Below the pieces are notes generated by a model that saw only the letters and a program-made list of their open reading frames with translations, made no database searches and was not told the origin of the DNA. Positions 1 to 8,571 of a stretch of DNA of 34,442 bases are shown piece after piece. Location: positions 7,811 through 42,252 of the forward strand of contig NZ_JAALDX010000056.1 of assembly GCF_014145095.1 (NCBI RefSeq), in the 5' to 3' direction. This DNA comes from Dietzia sp. SLG310A2-38A2. Its GTDB lineage: Bacteria; Actinomycetota; Actinomycetes; Mycobacteriales; Mycobacteriaceae. The first letter of the stretch is position 1. Every line of letters begins with the position of its first letter. Position numbers and translations under genes: made by a program.

Positions 1-2663
1 TGGCCCCCGCTCCCGGTCTCGACGACGACCTGCGCCGCCGGATGTGTGACGACGCGGTGCGATTCGCCCGCCACATCGGGTACACCGGCGCCGGCACAGT
101 GGAGTTCCTCCTCGACCGACAGGGTCGGCACGTGTTCATCGAGATGAACCCCCGCATCCAGGTCGAGCACACCGTCACCGAGGAGATCACCGACGTCGAC
201 CTCGTCGCGGCGCAGCTGCGTCTCGCAGCGGGCGAGTCGTTGGCCGACATCGGCCTGACCCAGGAGTCCGTCAGGATCCGGGGCGCCGCGGTGCAGTGCC
301 GCATCACCACCGAAGACCCCACCGACGGGTTCCGGCCCGACACCGGTCGGATCACCGCGTACCGGACCCCGGGCGGGTCCGGTGTGCGCCTCGACGGCAG
401 CGTGGGGATCGGATCGGAGATCAGTCCACACTTCGACTCCATGCTCGTGAAGCTCACGTGCCGGGGCCGCGACCTACTCACCGCCCGCACCCGCGCCCGA
501 CGCGCGATCGCGGAGTTCCGCGTGCGTGGCGTGACGACCAACATCCCGTTCCTGCAGGCGGTACTGGAGAGCCCGGACTTCGCCGACTGGAACGTCACGA
601 CCGGGTTCATCGAAGCCCATCCCGAGTTGCTCGATCGTCACACGTCCGCGGACCGCGGGACCCGCATCCTCCGGTACCTCGCGGATGTCACGGTGAACCG
701 GCCGCACGGGGAGCGGCCGTCCACCGTGTACGCGGTCGACAAACTCCCACCGCTCGACCTGGCCGCGACACCCCCCGCCGGCTCGCGGGACCGGTTGCAG
801 CGGATGGGCCCCGAGGGGTTCGCCGCCGCCCTCCGTCGCTCCGAGGAACTGGCGGTCACCGACACCACCTTCCGTGACGCGCACCAGTCGCTGCTCGCGA
901 CCCGCGTCCGAACCCGGGACCTGGTGGCGGTCGCGCCCCACGTGGCCCGCATGACGCCTGAGCTGCTGTCGGTCGAGGCCTGGGGTGGAGCCACGTTCGA
1001 TGTCGCTCTGCGCTTCCTCAACGAGGATCCGTGGGACCGCCTCGCGCAGCTCCGCGAGGCCATGCCCAACCTGTGCATCCAGATGTTGCTGCGCGGACGC
1101 AACACAGTGGGCTATACCCCGTACCCGGAGGAGGTGACCGACGCGTTCGTGCGCGAGGCCGCGTCGACCGGGGTCGACATCTTCAGGATCTTCGACGCCC
1201 TCAACAACGTGGAGGCGATGCGGCCGGCCATCGACGCGGTCGCGGGCACCGGCCACGCCGTCGCCGAGGTGGCGATGTCCTACACCGGCGATCTCTCGGA
1301 TCCCGGAGAACAGCTCTATACGCTCGACTACTACCTGCGGTTGGCGGAGCAGATCGTCGAGGCCGGCGCCCACGTCCTGGCGATCAAGGACATGGCCGGT
1401 CTTCTCCGTCCCCCCGCCGCGGCCACTCTGGTGCGCGCACTACGGTCTCGTTTCGACCTCCCGGTGCACCTGCACACCCACGACACGCCGGGTGGGCAAC
1501 TCGCGACCTACCTCGCGGCATGGGAGGCCGGGGTCGACGCGGTCGACGGCGCGAGCGCAGCGCTCGCGGGGACGACCAGCCAACCGGCGATCTCCGCGAT
1601 CGTCGCCGCGGTGCAACACACGCCGCGGGACACCGGGTTGGATCTGCAGTCCGTCTGTGACCTCGAGCCATACTGGGCGGCGGTGAGATCGAACTACGCG
1701 CCGTTCGAGTCCGGTCTCCCCGCCCCGACCGGGAGGGTGTACACCCACGAGATCCCGGGCGGGCAGCTGTCCAACCTCCGCCAGCAGGCGGTCGCCCTCG
1801 GACTCGCGGACCGATTCGAGGACGTGGAGAGGGCCTACGCCGACGCCGATCGCGTACTCGGGCGTCCGACCAAGGTCACCCCGTCGTCGAAGGTGGTCGG
1901 CGACCTGGCACTCGCTCTGGTCGGTGCCGGACTCAGCGCCGACGACTTCGCCGAGAGCCCGGCCGAGTTCGACATTCCGTCCTCGGTGATCGAGTTCCTC
2001 CACGGGGACCTCGGCGAACCCGCCGGCGGGTGGCCCGAACCGCTGCGGTCGCGCGCCCTCGAGGGACGCGCGGCACCACGGGGTGTCACGCCCCTGACTG
2101 CGGAGCAGTGCGAGGCCCTGCACGGGAACCCGGCCGGGCGACGGGAGGTGCTGAACAGCCTGTTGTTCCCCGCCCCCGCCCGGGATTTCGCCGATCACCG
2201 TGCGCGCCACGGCGACACCTCACGACTGTCCACGAATCAGTACTTCTACGGACTGCGGCAGGGCGAGGAGCACCGGGTGGAGCTGGAGAAAGGGGTGACG
2301 CTGCTGATCGGTCTTGAGGCGATCTCCGAACCCGATGAGGCGGGGATGCGCAACGTCCTGTGCATCCTCAATGGTCAGCTGCGCCCCGTGCGGGTTCGTG
2401 ACCGCGGGGTGACCGACTCCACCCCGCGGGCGGAGCAGGCCGACGCGAGCATCCCCGGGCATGTGCCGGCACCGTTCTCGGGCGTCGTCACGCTCGCCGT
2501 GCAGGCCGGCGACGTCGTGGAACGTGGTGATGTGGTGGCCACGATCGAGGCCATGAAGATGGAGGCCTCGATCACCGCCACCCACGAGGGACTGGTGACC
2601 CGGACACTCTTCGACCACCCGACCGACGTCGCCGGGGGCGACCTGCTGATGGTCGTCGAGTAA
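1..2663 (+). CDS. pyc: Pyruvate carboxylase, C-terminal part (5' end outside window)
   Basis: Biotin-dependent enzyme that carboxylates pyruvate to oxaloacetate (anaplerosis, cytoplasmic). The reading frame is open from the first bases, so the gene is cut by the window edge. About 887 residues are visible of a family length near 1130. Domains in order: the end of the biotin carboxylase domain, with the ATP-grasp hallmark RIQVEHTVTEE near base 155-190; the HMGL-like carboxyltransferase domain, starting at TDTTFRDAHQS near base 860-890, with QMLLRGRNTVGYTPYP and later IKDMAGLL and HTHDT, which carry the metal-binding Lys and His residues; the conserved PYC linker; and a C-terminal biotinyl domain with EAMKMEA, whose biotinylated Lys codon lies at about 2555. 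The order BC-CT-BCCP on one chain separates it from acetyl/propionyl-CoA carboxylases. It ends just before a strong terminator and is unrelated to the catabolic cluster that follows. Confidence 0.95.
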   Translation, partial: APAPGLDDDLRRRMCDDAVRFARHIGYTGAGTVEFLLDRQGRHVFIEMNPRIQVEHTVTEEITDVDLVAAQLRLAAGESLADIGLTQESVRIRGAAVQCRITTEDPTDGFRPDTGRITAYRTPGGSGVRLDGSVGIGSEISPHFDSMLVKLTCRGRDLLTARTRARRAIAEFRVRGVTTNIPFLQAVLESPDFADWNVTTGFIEAHPELLDRHTSADRGTRILRYLADVTVNRPHGERPSTVYAVDKLPPLDLAATPPAGSRDRLQRMGPEGFAAALRRSEELAVTDTTFRDAHQSLLATRVRTRDLVAVAPHVARMTPELLSVEAWGGATFDVALRFLNEDPWDRLAQLREAMPNLCIQMLLRGRNTVGYTPYPEEVTDAFVREAASTGVDIFRIFDALNNVEAMRPAIDAVAGTGHAVAEVAMSYTGDLSDPGEQLYTLDYYLRLAEQIVEAGAHVLAIKDMAGLLRPPAAATLVRALRSRFDLPVHLHTHDTPGGQLATYLAAWEAGVDAVDGASAALAGTTSQPAISAIVAAVQHTPRDTGLDLQSVCDLEPYWAAVRSNYAPFESGLPAPTGRVYTHEIPGGQLSNLRQQAVALGLADRFEDVERAYADADRVLGRPTKVTPSSKVVGDLALALVGAGLSADDFAESPAEFDIPSSVIEFLHGDLGEPAGGWPEPLRSRALEGRAAPRGVTPLTAEQCEALHGNPAGRREVLNSLLFPAPARDFADHRARHGDTSRLSTNQYFYGLRQGEEHRVELEKGVTLLIGLEAISEPDEAGMRNVLCILNGQLRPVRVRDRGVTDSTPRAEQADASIPGHVPAPFSGVVTLAVQAGDVVERGDVVATIEAMKMEASITATHEGLVTRTLFDHPTDVAGGDLLMVVE

Positions 2664-2667
2664 CCGG

Positions 2668-2706
2668 CGCGGAGAGGCCGCCTCCACCGGAGGCGGCCTC
2701 TCCGCG
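2668..2706. terminator. Bidirectional intrinsic terminator between convergent pyc and acyl-CoA dehydrogenase genes
   Basis: A perfect 18-bp inverted repeat (2668-2685 and 2689-2706) with a 3-nt loop, starting 5 nt after the pyc stop. The second convergent gene stops at 2708. There is no clear T tract, which is usual for GC-rich actinobacterial terminators. Confidence 0.85.
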
Positions 2707-2707
2707 G

Positions 2708-3766
2708 TCAGCTCCGCTCGATGAGCGCGGCGGCAACCGTCTCGGCATGGACGGGGACGTCACCGAGGATCAACTGATCGGTCTTGGCCCGCCGGAAGTA
2801 GTGGTGCAGCGGGTGTTCCCAGGTGAAACCGATCCCGCCGTGGACCTGGATGGACTCCTCGGCGGCGAACACCGCGGCCCGGGAAGCGAGGACCTGTGCC
2901 GTCGCCGCCGCGACCGCGAGCTCGCCGGTGGGCAGGTCGTCGGAGCCCGCGGCGTCGAGCACCGCGGCCTCGGCGAGTTCCACGGCGACGTACATGTCGA
3001 CCAGGCGGTGCTTGATGGCCTGGAACGACCCGATCACACGGCCGAACTGCTCGCGGGACGAACAATGGTCGACGGACAGTTCCAGACACCGGCGGGCCGC
3101 TCCCACCTCCTCGGCCGCGAGAGCGGTGAGGCAGAGCGCCTCCACGCGCTCCAGCGCCTCGCGCACCCCGGGGCCCCCGACGGCAGATGTCTGTGCGCCG
3201 TCGAAGACGACGGTCGTCAACGACCGTGTGAGGTCCAGGCTCTCGCGTGGGTGGAGCGCGACCCCATCGGCGTCCGTGCCGATGACTGCGAGTTCCGGGC
3301 CGTCTGCCGTCGACGCGACCACCACGAGCAGATCGCACCTCTCGGCCCCGATCACCGCCGGTTGGCTGCCGCGCAGGGTGAGGGTGTCGCCGGTGCGCAC
3401 CGCAGTGACGCCGGAGTCAGTGAATCGGGGTCCGGTGACGAGTGCGGCCAGGGAGGTGCCCGCGGCGATCCCGGGCAGATACCGCGCGCAGCTGTCCGGG
3501 GAGCCCGCGAGGGAGAGGGCCCAGCCGGCCCGGACGGCGGACGGGAGGAACGGGGCCCGCCCGAGGGTCCGACCGAGCTCCCCCATCACCACGGCGACGT
3601 CCTTGAGACCGCATCCGGCTCCACCGTACTGCTCGGGGATCGGGATCTCGAAGAGACCCATTTGATCGATCAGGGCCGTGACGTCGTCGCCTGGGCCGGT
3701 GCCCGAGAGCGCGCGCCGCAGTGCGTCGCGCAGGTCGGACTGCTCCACGGTGAGTTCGAGTGCCAT
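2708..3766 (-). CDS. Acyl-CoA dehydrogenase family protein (FadE-like, 352 aa)
   Basis: Flavoprotein of the acyl-CoA dehydrogenase fold, expected to introduce an alpha,beta double bond in an acyl-CoA or to serve as the partner subunit of such an enzyme. Visible signatures are the N-terminal helical domain ending in IPIPEQYGGAGCGLKD (about residue 41-55), REQFGRVIGSFQAIKHRL in the C-terminal helical domain, and IQVHGGIGFTWEHP at 306-319 with Glu317. The start at 3766 has an AGGAG box. A much longer frame continues upstream, but it overlaps the next acyl-CoA dehydrogenase and is a shadow. At 352 aa it is shorter than usual, and it sits 19 bp downstream of a second acyl-CoA dehydrogenase on the same strand. 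In actinobacteria such adjacent pairs (for example FadE28-FadE29 in steroid side-chain degradation) form heterotetramers. That pairing is inferred here. Confidence 0.9.
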   Translation of the reverse strand: MALELTVEQSDLRDALRRALSGTGPGDDVTALIDQMGLFEIPIPEQYGGAGCGLKDVAVVMGELGRTLGRAPFLPSAVRAGWALSLAGSPDSCARYLPGIAAGTSLAALVTGPRFTDSGVTAVRTGDTLTLRGSQPAVIGAERCDLLVVVASTADGPELAVIGTDADGVALHPRESLDLTRSLTTVVFDGAQTSAVGGPGVREALERVEALCLTALAAEEVGAARRCLELSVDHCSSREQFGRVIGSFQAIKHRLVDMYVAVELAEAAVLDAAGSDDLPTGELAVAAATAQVLASRAAVFAAEESIQVHGGIGFTWEHPLHHYFRRAKTDQLILGDVPVHAETVAAALIERS

Positions 3767-3785
3767 GTCGCTCCTGAGGTATCCG

Positions 3786-4997
3786 CTAGTGGGGTTCGCG
3801 TGGCAGGCCCAGGCCACGTTCGCCGATGATGTTCCGCTGGATCTCGTCCGATCCGCCCGCGATCCGGTAGCCGGGCGCGCCCAGAAGGTGCTCGGTCCAT
3901 GCGAACGTGTCCGCGACACCGGTGTCCGAGATGATGGCGTGGCCCAGGAACGATGCGGCCGCATCTCCGACCCGCTTGAGGTTCTGCGTCCACACCAGCT
4001 TGCCGACCGACCCCTCCACCCCGGGCACCGCGCCGGACTGCACGCGTTCCGCGTAGCGCGACACCATGAGTGCCGAGGCACGCTCGTAGATCGCAGCCTC
4101 CGCGAGCCGTTGGCGGACCAGCGGGTCACGGGCGATTCCGAGGCTCGTGGCCAGGCGGACGAGGTCCGCGGAGTTGCCGCCCGCGCTGACGATGCCGGCG
4201 CTCGAGTTGCGCTCGAAGCCCAGCGTCGTGAGAGCGACCTTCCATCCTTCTCCCTCGGCTCCGATCCGCCACTCGTCGGCGATGGTGACATCGCTGAGAA
4301 AGACCTCGTTGAAGGTGGAACCTCCCGACATCTGCCGGATCGGGCGCGTCTCGATGCCCGGAGCGTCCATGGGCACCATGAACGCCGTCATCCCCTTGTG
4401 CTTGGGCGCCGTGGTATCCGATCGTGCGATGAGCAGGCCCCAGTCCGAGAACTGGGCGCCGGATGTCCAAACCTTCTGCCCGTTGACCTTCCAGGTCTCA
4501 CCGTTGCGGACCGCCCTGGTGGACAGGGACGCGAGGTCGGAACCGGCTCCGGGTTCGGAGAAGAGCTGGCAACAGAGTTCGTCGGCACGAAGGAACGGGA
4601 CGATGAACCGGTCGCGTTGCGCGTCGGTGCCGAGCGCCAGGATCGTGGGTGCGACCAGTTCCACCGTCACGAGGACGTTCTCGTGCCGGTCGGGGGTCGA
4701 GTATTCGCGCTCGAGGGCCGTGTATACGCGCTCGTGAGAGGCGGAGAGGCCCGATCCGCCCCACTTCGTGTCCCACGTGATCGCGCCGAATCCGGCGTCC
4801 ATCCGCGTGGCCTGCCACGCGCGCGCCTCATCGATGAGCGCGCGTTCCTCGTCGTGTCCGTAGTTGTGGAAGATGGCGTACGTCGGTTGGACGTCGGAAG
4901 TCGTCCTCCGTGCCAGGTTCGCGTCCAGCCACTCGCGCGCGACGACGGCGAAGTCCTCGCGATCGAGGTCGGAGAACGGCGGCGGGATCCGCGTCAT
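3786..4997 (-). CDS. Acyl-CoA dehydrogenase (FadE-like, 403 aa)
   Basis: Likely the catalytic partner of the neighbouring acyl-CoA dehydrogenase, oxidising an acyl-CoA to the 2-enoyl-CoA with FAD. The family signature QLFSEPGAGSDLA is at 144-156 and WKVNGQKVWTSGA at 169-181. The C terminus carries GGSDEIQRNIIGERGLGLP, the FAD/dimer contact motif. GFERNSSAG at 260-268 places Glu262 where isovaleryl-CoA-dehydrogenase-like members carry the catalytic base. The start codon at 4997 overlaps the stop of the enoyl-CoA hydratase gene by 4 nt (ATGA), so translation is coupled. The longer open frame upstream is antisense or overlapping noise. It is the second gene of an echA-fadE-fadE operon transcribed away from a GntR regulator. 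Acyl-chain specificity cannot be told from sequence. Confidence 0.93.
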   Translation of the reverse strand: MTRIPPPFSDLDREDFAVVAREWLDANLARRTTSDVQPTYAIFHNYGHDEERALIDEARAWQATRMDAGFGAITWDTKWGGSGLSASHERVYTALEREYSTPDRHENVLVTVELVAPTILALGTDAQRDRFIVPFLRADELCCQLFSEPGAGSDLASLSTRAVRNGETWKVNGQKVWTSGAQFSDWGLLIARSDTTAPKHKGMTAFMVPMDAPGIETRPIRQMSGGSTFNEVFLSDVTIADEWRIGAEGEGWKVALTTLGFERNSSAGIVSAGGNSADLVRLATSLGIARDPLVRQRLAEAAIYERASALMVSRYAERVQSGAVPGVEGSVGKLVWTQNLKRVGDAAASFLGHAIISDTGVADTFAWTEHLLGAPGYRIAGGSDEIQRNIIGERGLGLPREPH

Positions 4998-5785
4998 CGG
5001 TTCTCTCCGGAGAGTTCGGCCATCCGGGAGGCCAGCGCCGCCTTGGAATCGGGGTGTTCGGAGAGCCGTACCGTGAACGACTGCTCCAGCTCGTAGCCAG
5101 TGCGCAGATCGAGGTTCTCGCATCCGTTCAGCGACTGCTTGGCCAGCACCAGCGCATGCCGGCTCTTCGCGGCGATCACCCGGGCCTGCGCCAGTGCGGT
5201 CTCCAGCAGAGCATCGTGCGCAACGACCTCGACGGGCGCGCCCCACCGGCGAAAGGTGTCCGCGTCGACGGGCTCCGCGGTGAAGAACATCCGTCGCATC
5301 GCCTGCTCGGGCAGCATGCGCGCCGTGAATTTGCCACCCCCGAGGACTCCCACGTTCATCTCGGGCAGACCGAACGACGCGCGTTCGGAGGCGACCACGA
5401 GATCGCACAGAGCGGCCATTCCGAAACCGCTTCCGAGCGCGGGCCCGTTGATCGCGGCGATCACCGGGATAGCGCATTCGCGAACGCCCAACAGCGCTCG
5501 CCGCGCGGCGCGCATCTCGGTGTCACCGCTGGCGGCGTCCATCGCCTCGAACGCCTTGAGGTCGTTGCCCGCGCAGAAGATTCGTCCCCGACCCGTCAGG
5601 ATGACGACCCGCGCGGACGCGTCGTCGGATAGCGCCTCGAAGGTGTCGGCGATCTCGCCGTACATGTCGCGGTCGATCGCGTTGACCTTGCCCCGGGCCA
5701 GTTCCACGACGACGATGCCGGGCTCCGGCCGTGAGACCACAAGATGGCGCGGGTGAGGGGACGCTGACTTCCCGGTCTCGGGCAT
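4994..5785 (-). CDS. Enoyl-CoA hydratase/isomerase family protein (crotonase fold, 263 aa)
   Basis: First gene of the beta-oxidation operon. The crotonase fold is clear from CAGNDLKAF (oxyanion-hole region, about 71-79), NGPALGSGFGMAALCDLV (113-130) and ASFGLPEMNVGVLGGG (137-151). Glu142 matches the second catalytic glutamate of enoyl-CoA hydratases (rat Glu164). The first one (rat Glu144) is replaced: the aligned position in GSGFGMAA is Gly122. One-glutamate crotonases are often isomerases, decarboxylases or hydrolases, so the hydratase label is only a family label. The start at 5785 has an AGGAG box at good spacing. A longer frame upstream runs into the divergent promoter region and is not supported. 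The next gene begins within its stop codon. Confidence 0.88.
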   Translation of the reverse strand: MPETGKSASPHPRHLVVSRPEPGIVVVELARGKVNAIDRDMYGEIADTFEALSDDASARVVILTGRGRIFCAGNDLKAFEAMDAASGDTEMRAARRALLGVRECAIPVIAAINGPALGSGFGMAALCDLVVASERASFGLPEMNVGVLGGGKFTARMLPEQAMRRMFFTAEPVDADTFRRWGAPVEVVAHDALLETALAQARVIAAKSRHALVLAKQSLNGCENLDLRTGYELEQSFTVRLSEHPDSKAALASRMAELSGENR

Positions 5786-5862
5786 TGAGGTCTCCTGATT
5801 CTGGTGCGCAGAGCCGCATCCGGGCGGGTTCCCCGTGAGCGTCCACGGAGCTTTCCTGACAG

Positions 5863-5885
5863 TGACTACAGTATCGAAACCGGTT
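5863..5885. promoter_or_regulatory. Divergent control region: shared TGACTACAGTANCGA element next to an AACCGGTT palindrome
   Basis: Between echA (starts 5785, minus) and the GntR gene (plus). TGACTACAGTATCGA at 5863-5877 matches 14 of 15 bases at 15758-15772, upstream of the second SDR gene. It abuts an 8-bp perfect palindrome, AACCGGTT, at 5878-5885. Read on the minus strand, TACTGT could also be a -10 hexamer for echA, so promoter and operator roles cannot be separated. For the GntR gene, TACAGT at 5927-5932 is a -10 candidate. Confidence 0.45.
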
Positions 5886-5941
5886 AAATATGTACAGAGT
5901 TTGAGGGACTTGGGACCGTAGCTGGGTACAGTGATCGCCAA

Positions 5942-6718
5942 ATGTCGCCTAGTGCTGGGGGAATCCCCGTTGTGACCACCGAGTCAGGCCCGTCGCCGAA
6001 GCCACGGGAGCCCAAGATGTCCGCGCGCGTCGCCAACCTCATCGCCGACGAGATCCTGGGTGGGGCCGTGGGGGTCGGGGAGCGGCTGCCGACAGAGAAG
6101 GAGATGGTCGCGGAGTTCGGCGTCGCGCGCACCACGGTCCGCGAAGCCCTCCGCCTCCTGGAGAGTCGCGACCTCGTGACCATCAAGGCAGGAATCGGCG
6201 GCGGCCCGGTCGCCACTCGTCCGGAGCTGACCTCCCTGGGCAACATCATGAAGCTCTTCCTCCAGATCAACGGCGCCACCATCAGTGACGTGATCGACGT
6301 CCGGCTGATGCTGGAGCCGACGGTGGCCCGGGAGGCGGCTCGTCACGTGAGCGACACCCAGCTCGAGAGCATGCAGCACGCACTCGACCGGATGCGAGAG
6401 GACCCGGGCGATTACGCGAGCTTCCAGCTCGGCAACGCAGAATTCCAACGCGGGGTGTACGAGGCGACGGGCAACCCGGCCCTCCGCATCGTGATGGAGA
6501 CGCTCTGGCTACTGGTACGCGACGCCGAGCCGGACGAACACCCGATGGCGACCCGCCTGGCAGCGGTGGAGATGCAGCAGGACGTGCTCGACGCATTACG
6601 GTCGCGACATCCGGATGAAGCAGCCGCGGCGATGGACGCCTTCAACAAGGAGTCGGCACGCTACTACCGTCGGCACCTCGCCGCCGTCATCGCCCAGCCG
6701 GTCCGATGGCAATTGTGA
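5942..6718 (+). CDS. GntR-family transcriptional regulator, FadR/FCD type
   Basis: DNA-binding regulator with an N-terminal winged helix (RVANLIADEILGGAVGVGERLPTEKEMVAEFGVARTTVREALRLLE split over about 29-75, including the recognition segment ARTTVREALRLLE) and an all-helical FCD ligand domain (DVRLMLEPTVAREAA, then the late helix with DEAAAAMDAF). FCD domains usually sense carboxylic acids or acyl-CoAs. Its divergence from the echA-fadE-fadE operon suggests it controls that operon. Start choice is open. ATG 5942 would be nearly leaderless behind a TACAGT -10 element ending at 5932. An in-frame GTG at 5972 follows GGGGGAA and would shorten the protein by 10 residues. No function was assumed beyond the family. 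Confidence 0.88.
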   Translation: MSPSAGGIPVVTTESGPSPKPREPKMSARVANLIADEILGGAVGVGERLPTEKEMVAEFGVARTTVREALRLLESRDLVTIKAGIGGGPVATRPELTSLGNIMKLFLQINGATISDVIDVRLMLEPTVAREAARHVSDTQLESMQHALDRMREDPGDYASFQLGNAEFQRGVYEATGNPALRIVMETLWLLVRDAEPDEHPMATRLAAVEMQQDVLDALRSRHPDEAAAAMDAFNKESARYYRRHLAAVIAQPVRWQL

Positions 6719-6763
6719 GTCCGCACCGGAACGCCCCACGCCGGACCCGCCAACCGCACCAGG

Positions 6764-8158
6764 TCAGTCGACCTCTTCTCCGACCCACTTGGCGAGCAAG
6801 TGGTGCATGTGGCGGATCTTGATCTCCTGGTACCGGGCCATCGGCAGTAGCTTTCGGGTCGTCGTCTTCAACCCGCGATGAACCTTCGGCATGTTGTACG
6901 CGTCCTGGTCGAACACCCGCGCCGAACTACCGAGGACCGTGGCGTCGATCCACGTCTGCTCCGGGGTGAGCCATTCGACCTTGGCGGCGGGAGGCCGCGC
7001 ACCCGAGAACGGCGCGAGCAGGTAGACGTCCATGATGGAGGTCTCGTGATCGTCGCCGTTGGGCCGGAAGCGGTAGACGATGCGCTGGTAGGCGCCCCAG
7101 GGATGGAAGTTGGGGAAGACCGTGTAGTAGATGCTGTCGAGCGATTCGGCGTCCGACATGTTGTCCGCCTTGAAGTCTCCGATCACCTCGCGCAGACCCT
7201 CGCGGGCGAGCATGCCGGACATCTCTCGCGCGGTGACCCCGTCGGGCAACGTGACCAGTGGATCCTCGTCGATCCGCGCGTCCACCATCGAATCGAACAT
7301 CTCCTGCTCGGTCGGCGTGAACCTGATATGCGGGCTGGGCACACCATTGGCGGTGATGCCGCGATTGAAGTTCCCCCAGGTGTCGTACTGACTGTTGGAG
7401 TCACCGGTCCCCACGACGCGCTGGGGGTGAGTGGTGACCACGTGGAACGCCTCGGAGAACGCCTCCTGGGCGATCTTCCAGTTGGCGTCGATCACCTTGG
7501 CGACATGGGCCTGGATGTAGCGGTCCTCCAGTGGCCATCCCTCGAAGTGCTTGTCGAGATCACCGAGGAAACTCGCCAGCGACTCCGAGTCCGGGTCCAT
7601 GTTGATGAAGACGAAGCCGCCCCACGTGTCCACCTTGACCTGGGGAAGATCCATCTCCCCCTTGTCCACGTGGGGGAAGTCCCACTCAGAGGTCATGGAT
7701 TTGAGGGATCCGTCGAGGTTCCAGCAGAACCCGTGGAACGGGCAGCGGAGGTCGTGGCCGGCGGGGCCGCTCTCCTCCCGTAGTGTGCGTCCGCGGTGCA
7801 GGCAGGAGTTATAGAAGGCACGGATCGACATGTCCTTGCCGCGGACGACCAGGATGGACTTCTCGCATATCTCGTAGACGTGCGTGTCGCCGGGCTCGGG
7901 GATCTCCTCCTCGCGACACGCCATCTGCCAGACCTTGTACCACATGCGGTCTCGCTCGAGTTCGTGGTATTCGCGGCGGATGTACCGCGAGACCGGGATG
8001 AAACTCTGATCCTCGTAGAGCTCGTGGGTCTCTTCCCTCAGCACCGGCGGTACGGGGTGGGTGTCGGTATCCAGCAGACGCTGGTAGCCGGCGGAGTACT
8101 CGCCGTGCTCGTCGTCTGATGCGGATCGATCTGTGGCGCGGGCGTCGATGTCGGTCAC
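6764..8158 (-). CDS. Rieske non-heme iron oxygenase, alpha subunit (ring-hydroxylating type)
   Basis: Oxygenase component expected to hydroxylate an aromatic or other cyclic substrate with electrons from a separate reductase. The Rieske 2Fe-2S ligands are Cys119-x-His121 and Cys139-x2-His142 with exactly 17 residues between, inside SCLHRGRTL and RCPFHGFCW. The mononuclear iron site shows NWKIAQEAFSEAFHVVTTHP with His239 and His244. The Asp ligand is probably Asp417 or Asp419 in VFDQDAY. Length 464 aa fits the family. The GTG start at 8158 overlaps the stop of the preceding 101-aa gene by 4 nt (GTGA), so the two are translated together. No beta subunit, ferredoxin or reductase gene lies nearby, so it is probably an alpha-only (homotrimeric) type using a remote reductase. 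The substrate is unknown. Confidence 0.93.
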   Translation of the reverse strand: MTDIDARATDRSASDDEHGEYSAGYQRLLDTDTHPVPPVLREETHELYEDQSFIPVSRYIRREYHELERDRMWYKVWQMACREEEIPEPGDTHVYEICEKSILVVRGKDMSIRAFYNSCLHRGRTLREESGPAGHDLRCPFHGFCWNLDGSLKSMTSEWDFPHVDKGEMDLPQVKVDTWGGFVFINMDPDSESLASFLGDLDKHFEGWPLEDRYIQAHVAKVIDANWKIAQEAFSEAFHVVTTHPQRVVGTGDSNSQYDTWGNFNRGITANGVPSPHIRFTPTEQEMFDSMVDARIDEDPLVTLPDGVTAREMSGMLAREGLREVIGDFKADNMSDAESLDSIYYTVFPNFHPWGAYQRIVYRFRPNGDDHETSIMDVYLLAPFSGARPPAAKVEWLTPEQTWIDATVLGSSARVFDQDAYNMPKVHRGLKTTTRKLLPMARYQEIKIRHMHHLLAKWVGEEVD

Positions 8159-8460
8159 AGTGTGCCCCCTTCGGCGGCGTGCGAGGAGCGGGCTTCCTCG
8201 GCGAGTCGGTCGGCCTGCATCCTCTCGAGGAGCTTTGCAGCGCCCATGAATCGGCGGTTCTGGGTGATGGGCACCGGTTCGCGGGGACCGAGCCCCACCC
8301 ATCGGGCCATCTCCGGGTCCACCGATCTGACTTCACCGTGCAAGTAACGACCCTCGGGGTCGAAGGTGCCGGTCTTTCCGTCCTTGGTGGTGACGAGGAC
8401 GTTGTAGTCCTGGTCGAACTCGTAGATGGCACGACTCATCGGATGGCGAATCTGACGCAT
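8155..8460 (-). CDS. Small conserved-looking companion of the Rieske oxygenase (101 aa, unknown function)
   Basis: Not assigned to a named domain. The protein is hydrophilic, has no signal peptide or membrane segment, and begins MRQIRHPMSRAIYEFD. It then has alternating short strands (NVLVTTKDGKTGTFDPEG) and a charged helical C terminus. The start at 8460 follows GAGGAG at ideal spacing. Its stop overlaps the Rieske oxygenase start, which implies fixed stoichiometry or a shared complex. I recall similar short proteins next to Rieske oxygenase genes elsewhere, but cannot name a family. A role as an accessory or assembly partner of the oxygenase is inference from context only. Confidence 0.8.
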   Translation of the reverse strand: MRQIRHPMSRAIYEFDQDYNVLVTTKDGKTGTFDPEGRYLHGEVRSVDPEMARWVGLGPREPVPITQNRRFMGAAKLLERMQADRLAEEARSSHAAEGGTL

Positions 8461-8503
8461 CGGTATCTCCTCGGTGGGACGAACCCCTTACTTGGCAATG
8501 TAT

Positions 8504-8529
8504 TCACTAACGGTAACACCAGATAGTGA
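8504..8529. promoter_or_regulatory. Inverted repeat in the leader of the Rieske operon
   Basis: TCACTA (8504-8509) and TAGTGA (8524-8529) face each other with a 14-bp spacer, 44-69 bp upstream of the 101-aa gene start. A consensus TTGACA on the minus strand lies just further upstream (8558-8563). The 111-bp gap from the upstream ThuA-like gene therefore probably carries an operon promoter with an operator. Confidence 0.4.
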
Positions 8530-8571
8530 GAAGCGACACAGGAATAACTGGATACGTTGTCAATTAACGAG

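Noticed and set aside
474-1373. Long antisense frame inside pyc
   Set aside because: Gly/Arg/His-rich translation antisense to a strongly conserved gene; a usual effect of high GC.
1689-1708. TCGAAC-N8-GTTCGA resembling an SOS box
   Set aside because: Spacer is 8 rather than 4 bp, and it lies in the pyc coding sequence.
6719-6763. Possible terminator between the GntR and Rieske genes
   Set aside because: Only GTCCG/CGGAC, 5 bp with a long loop; too weak to call.
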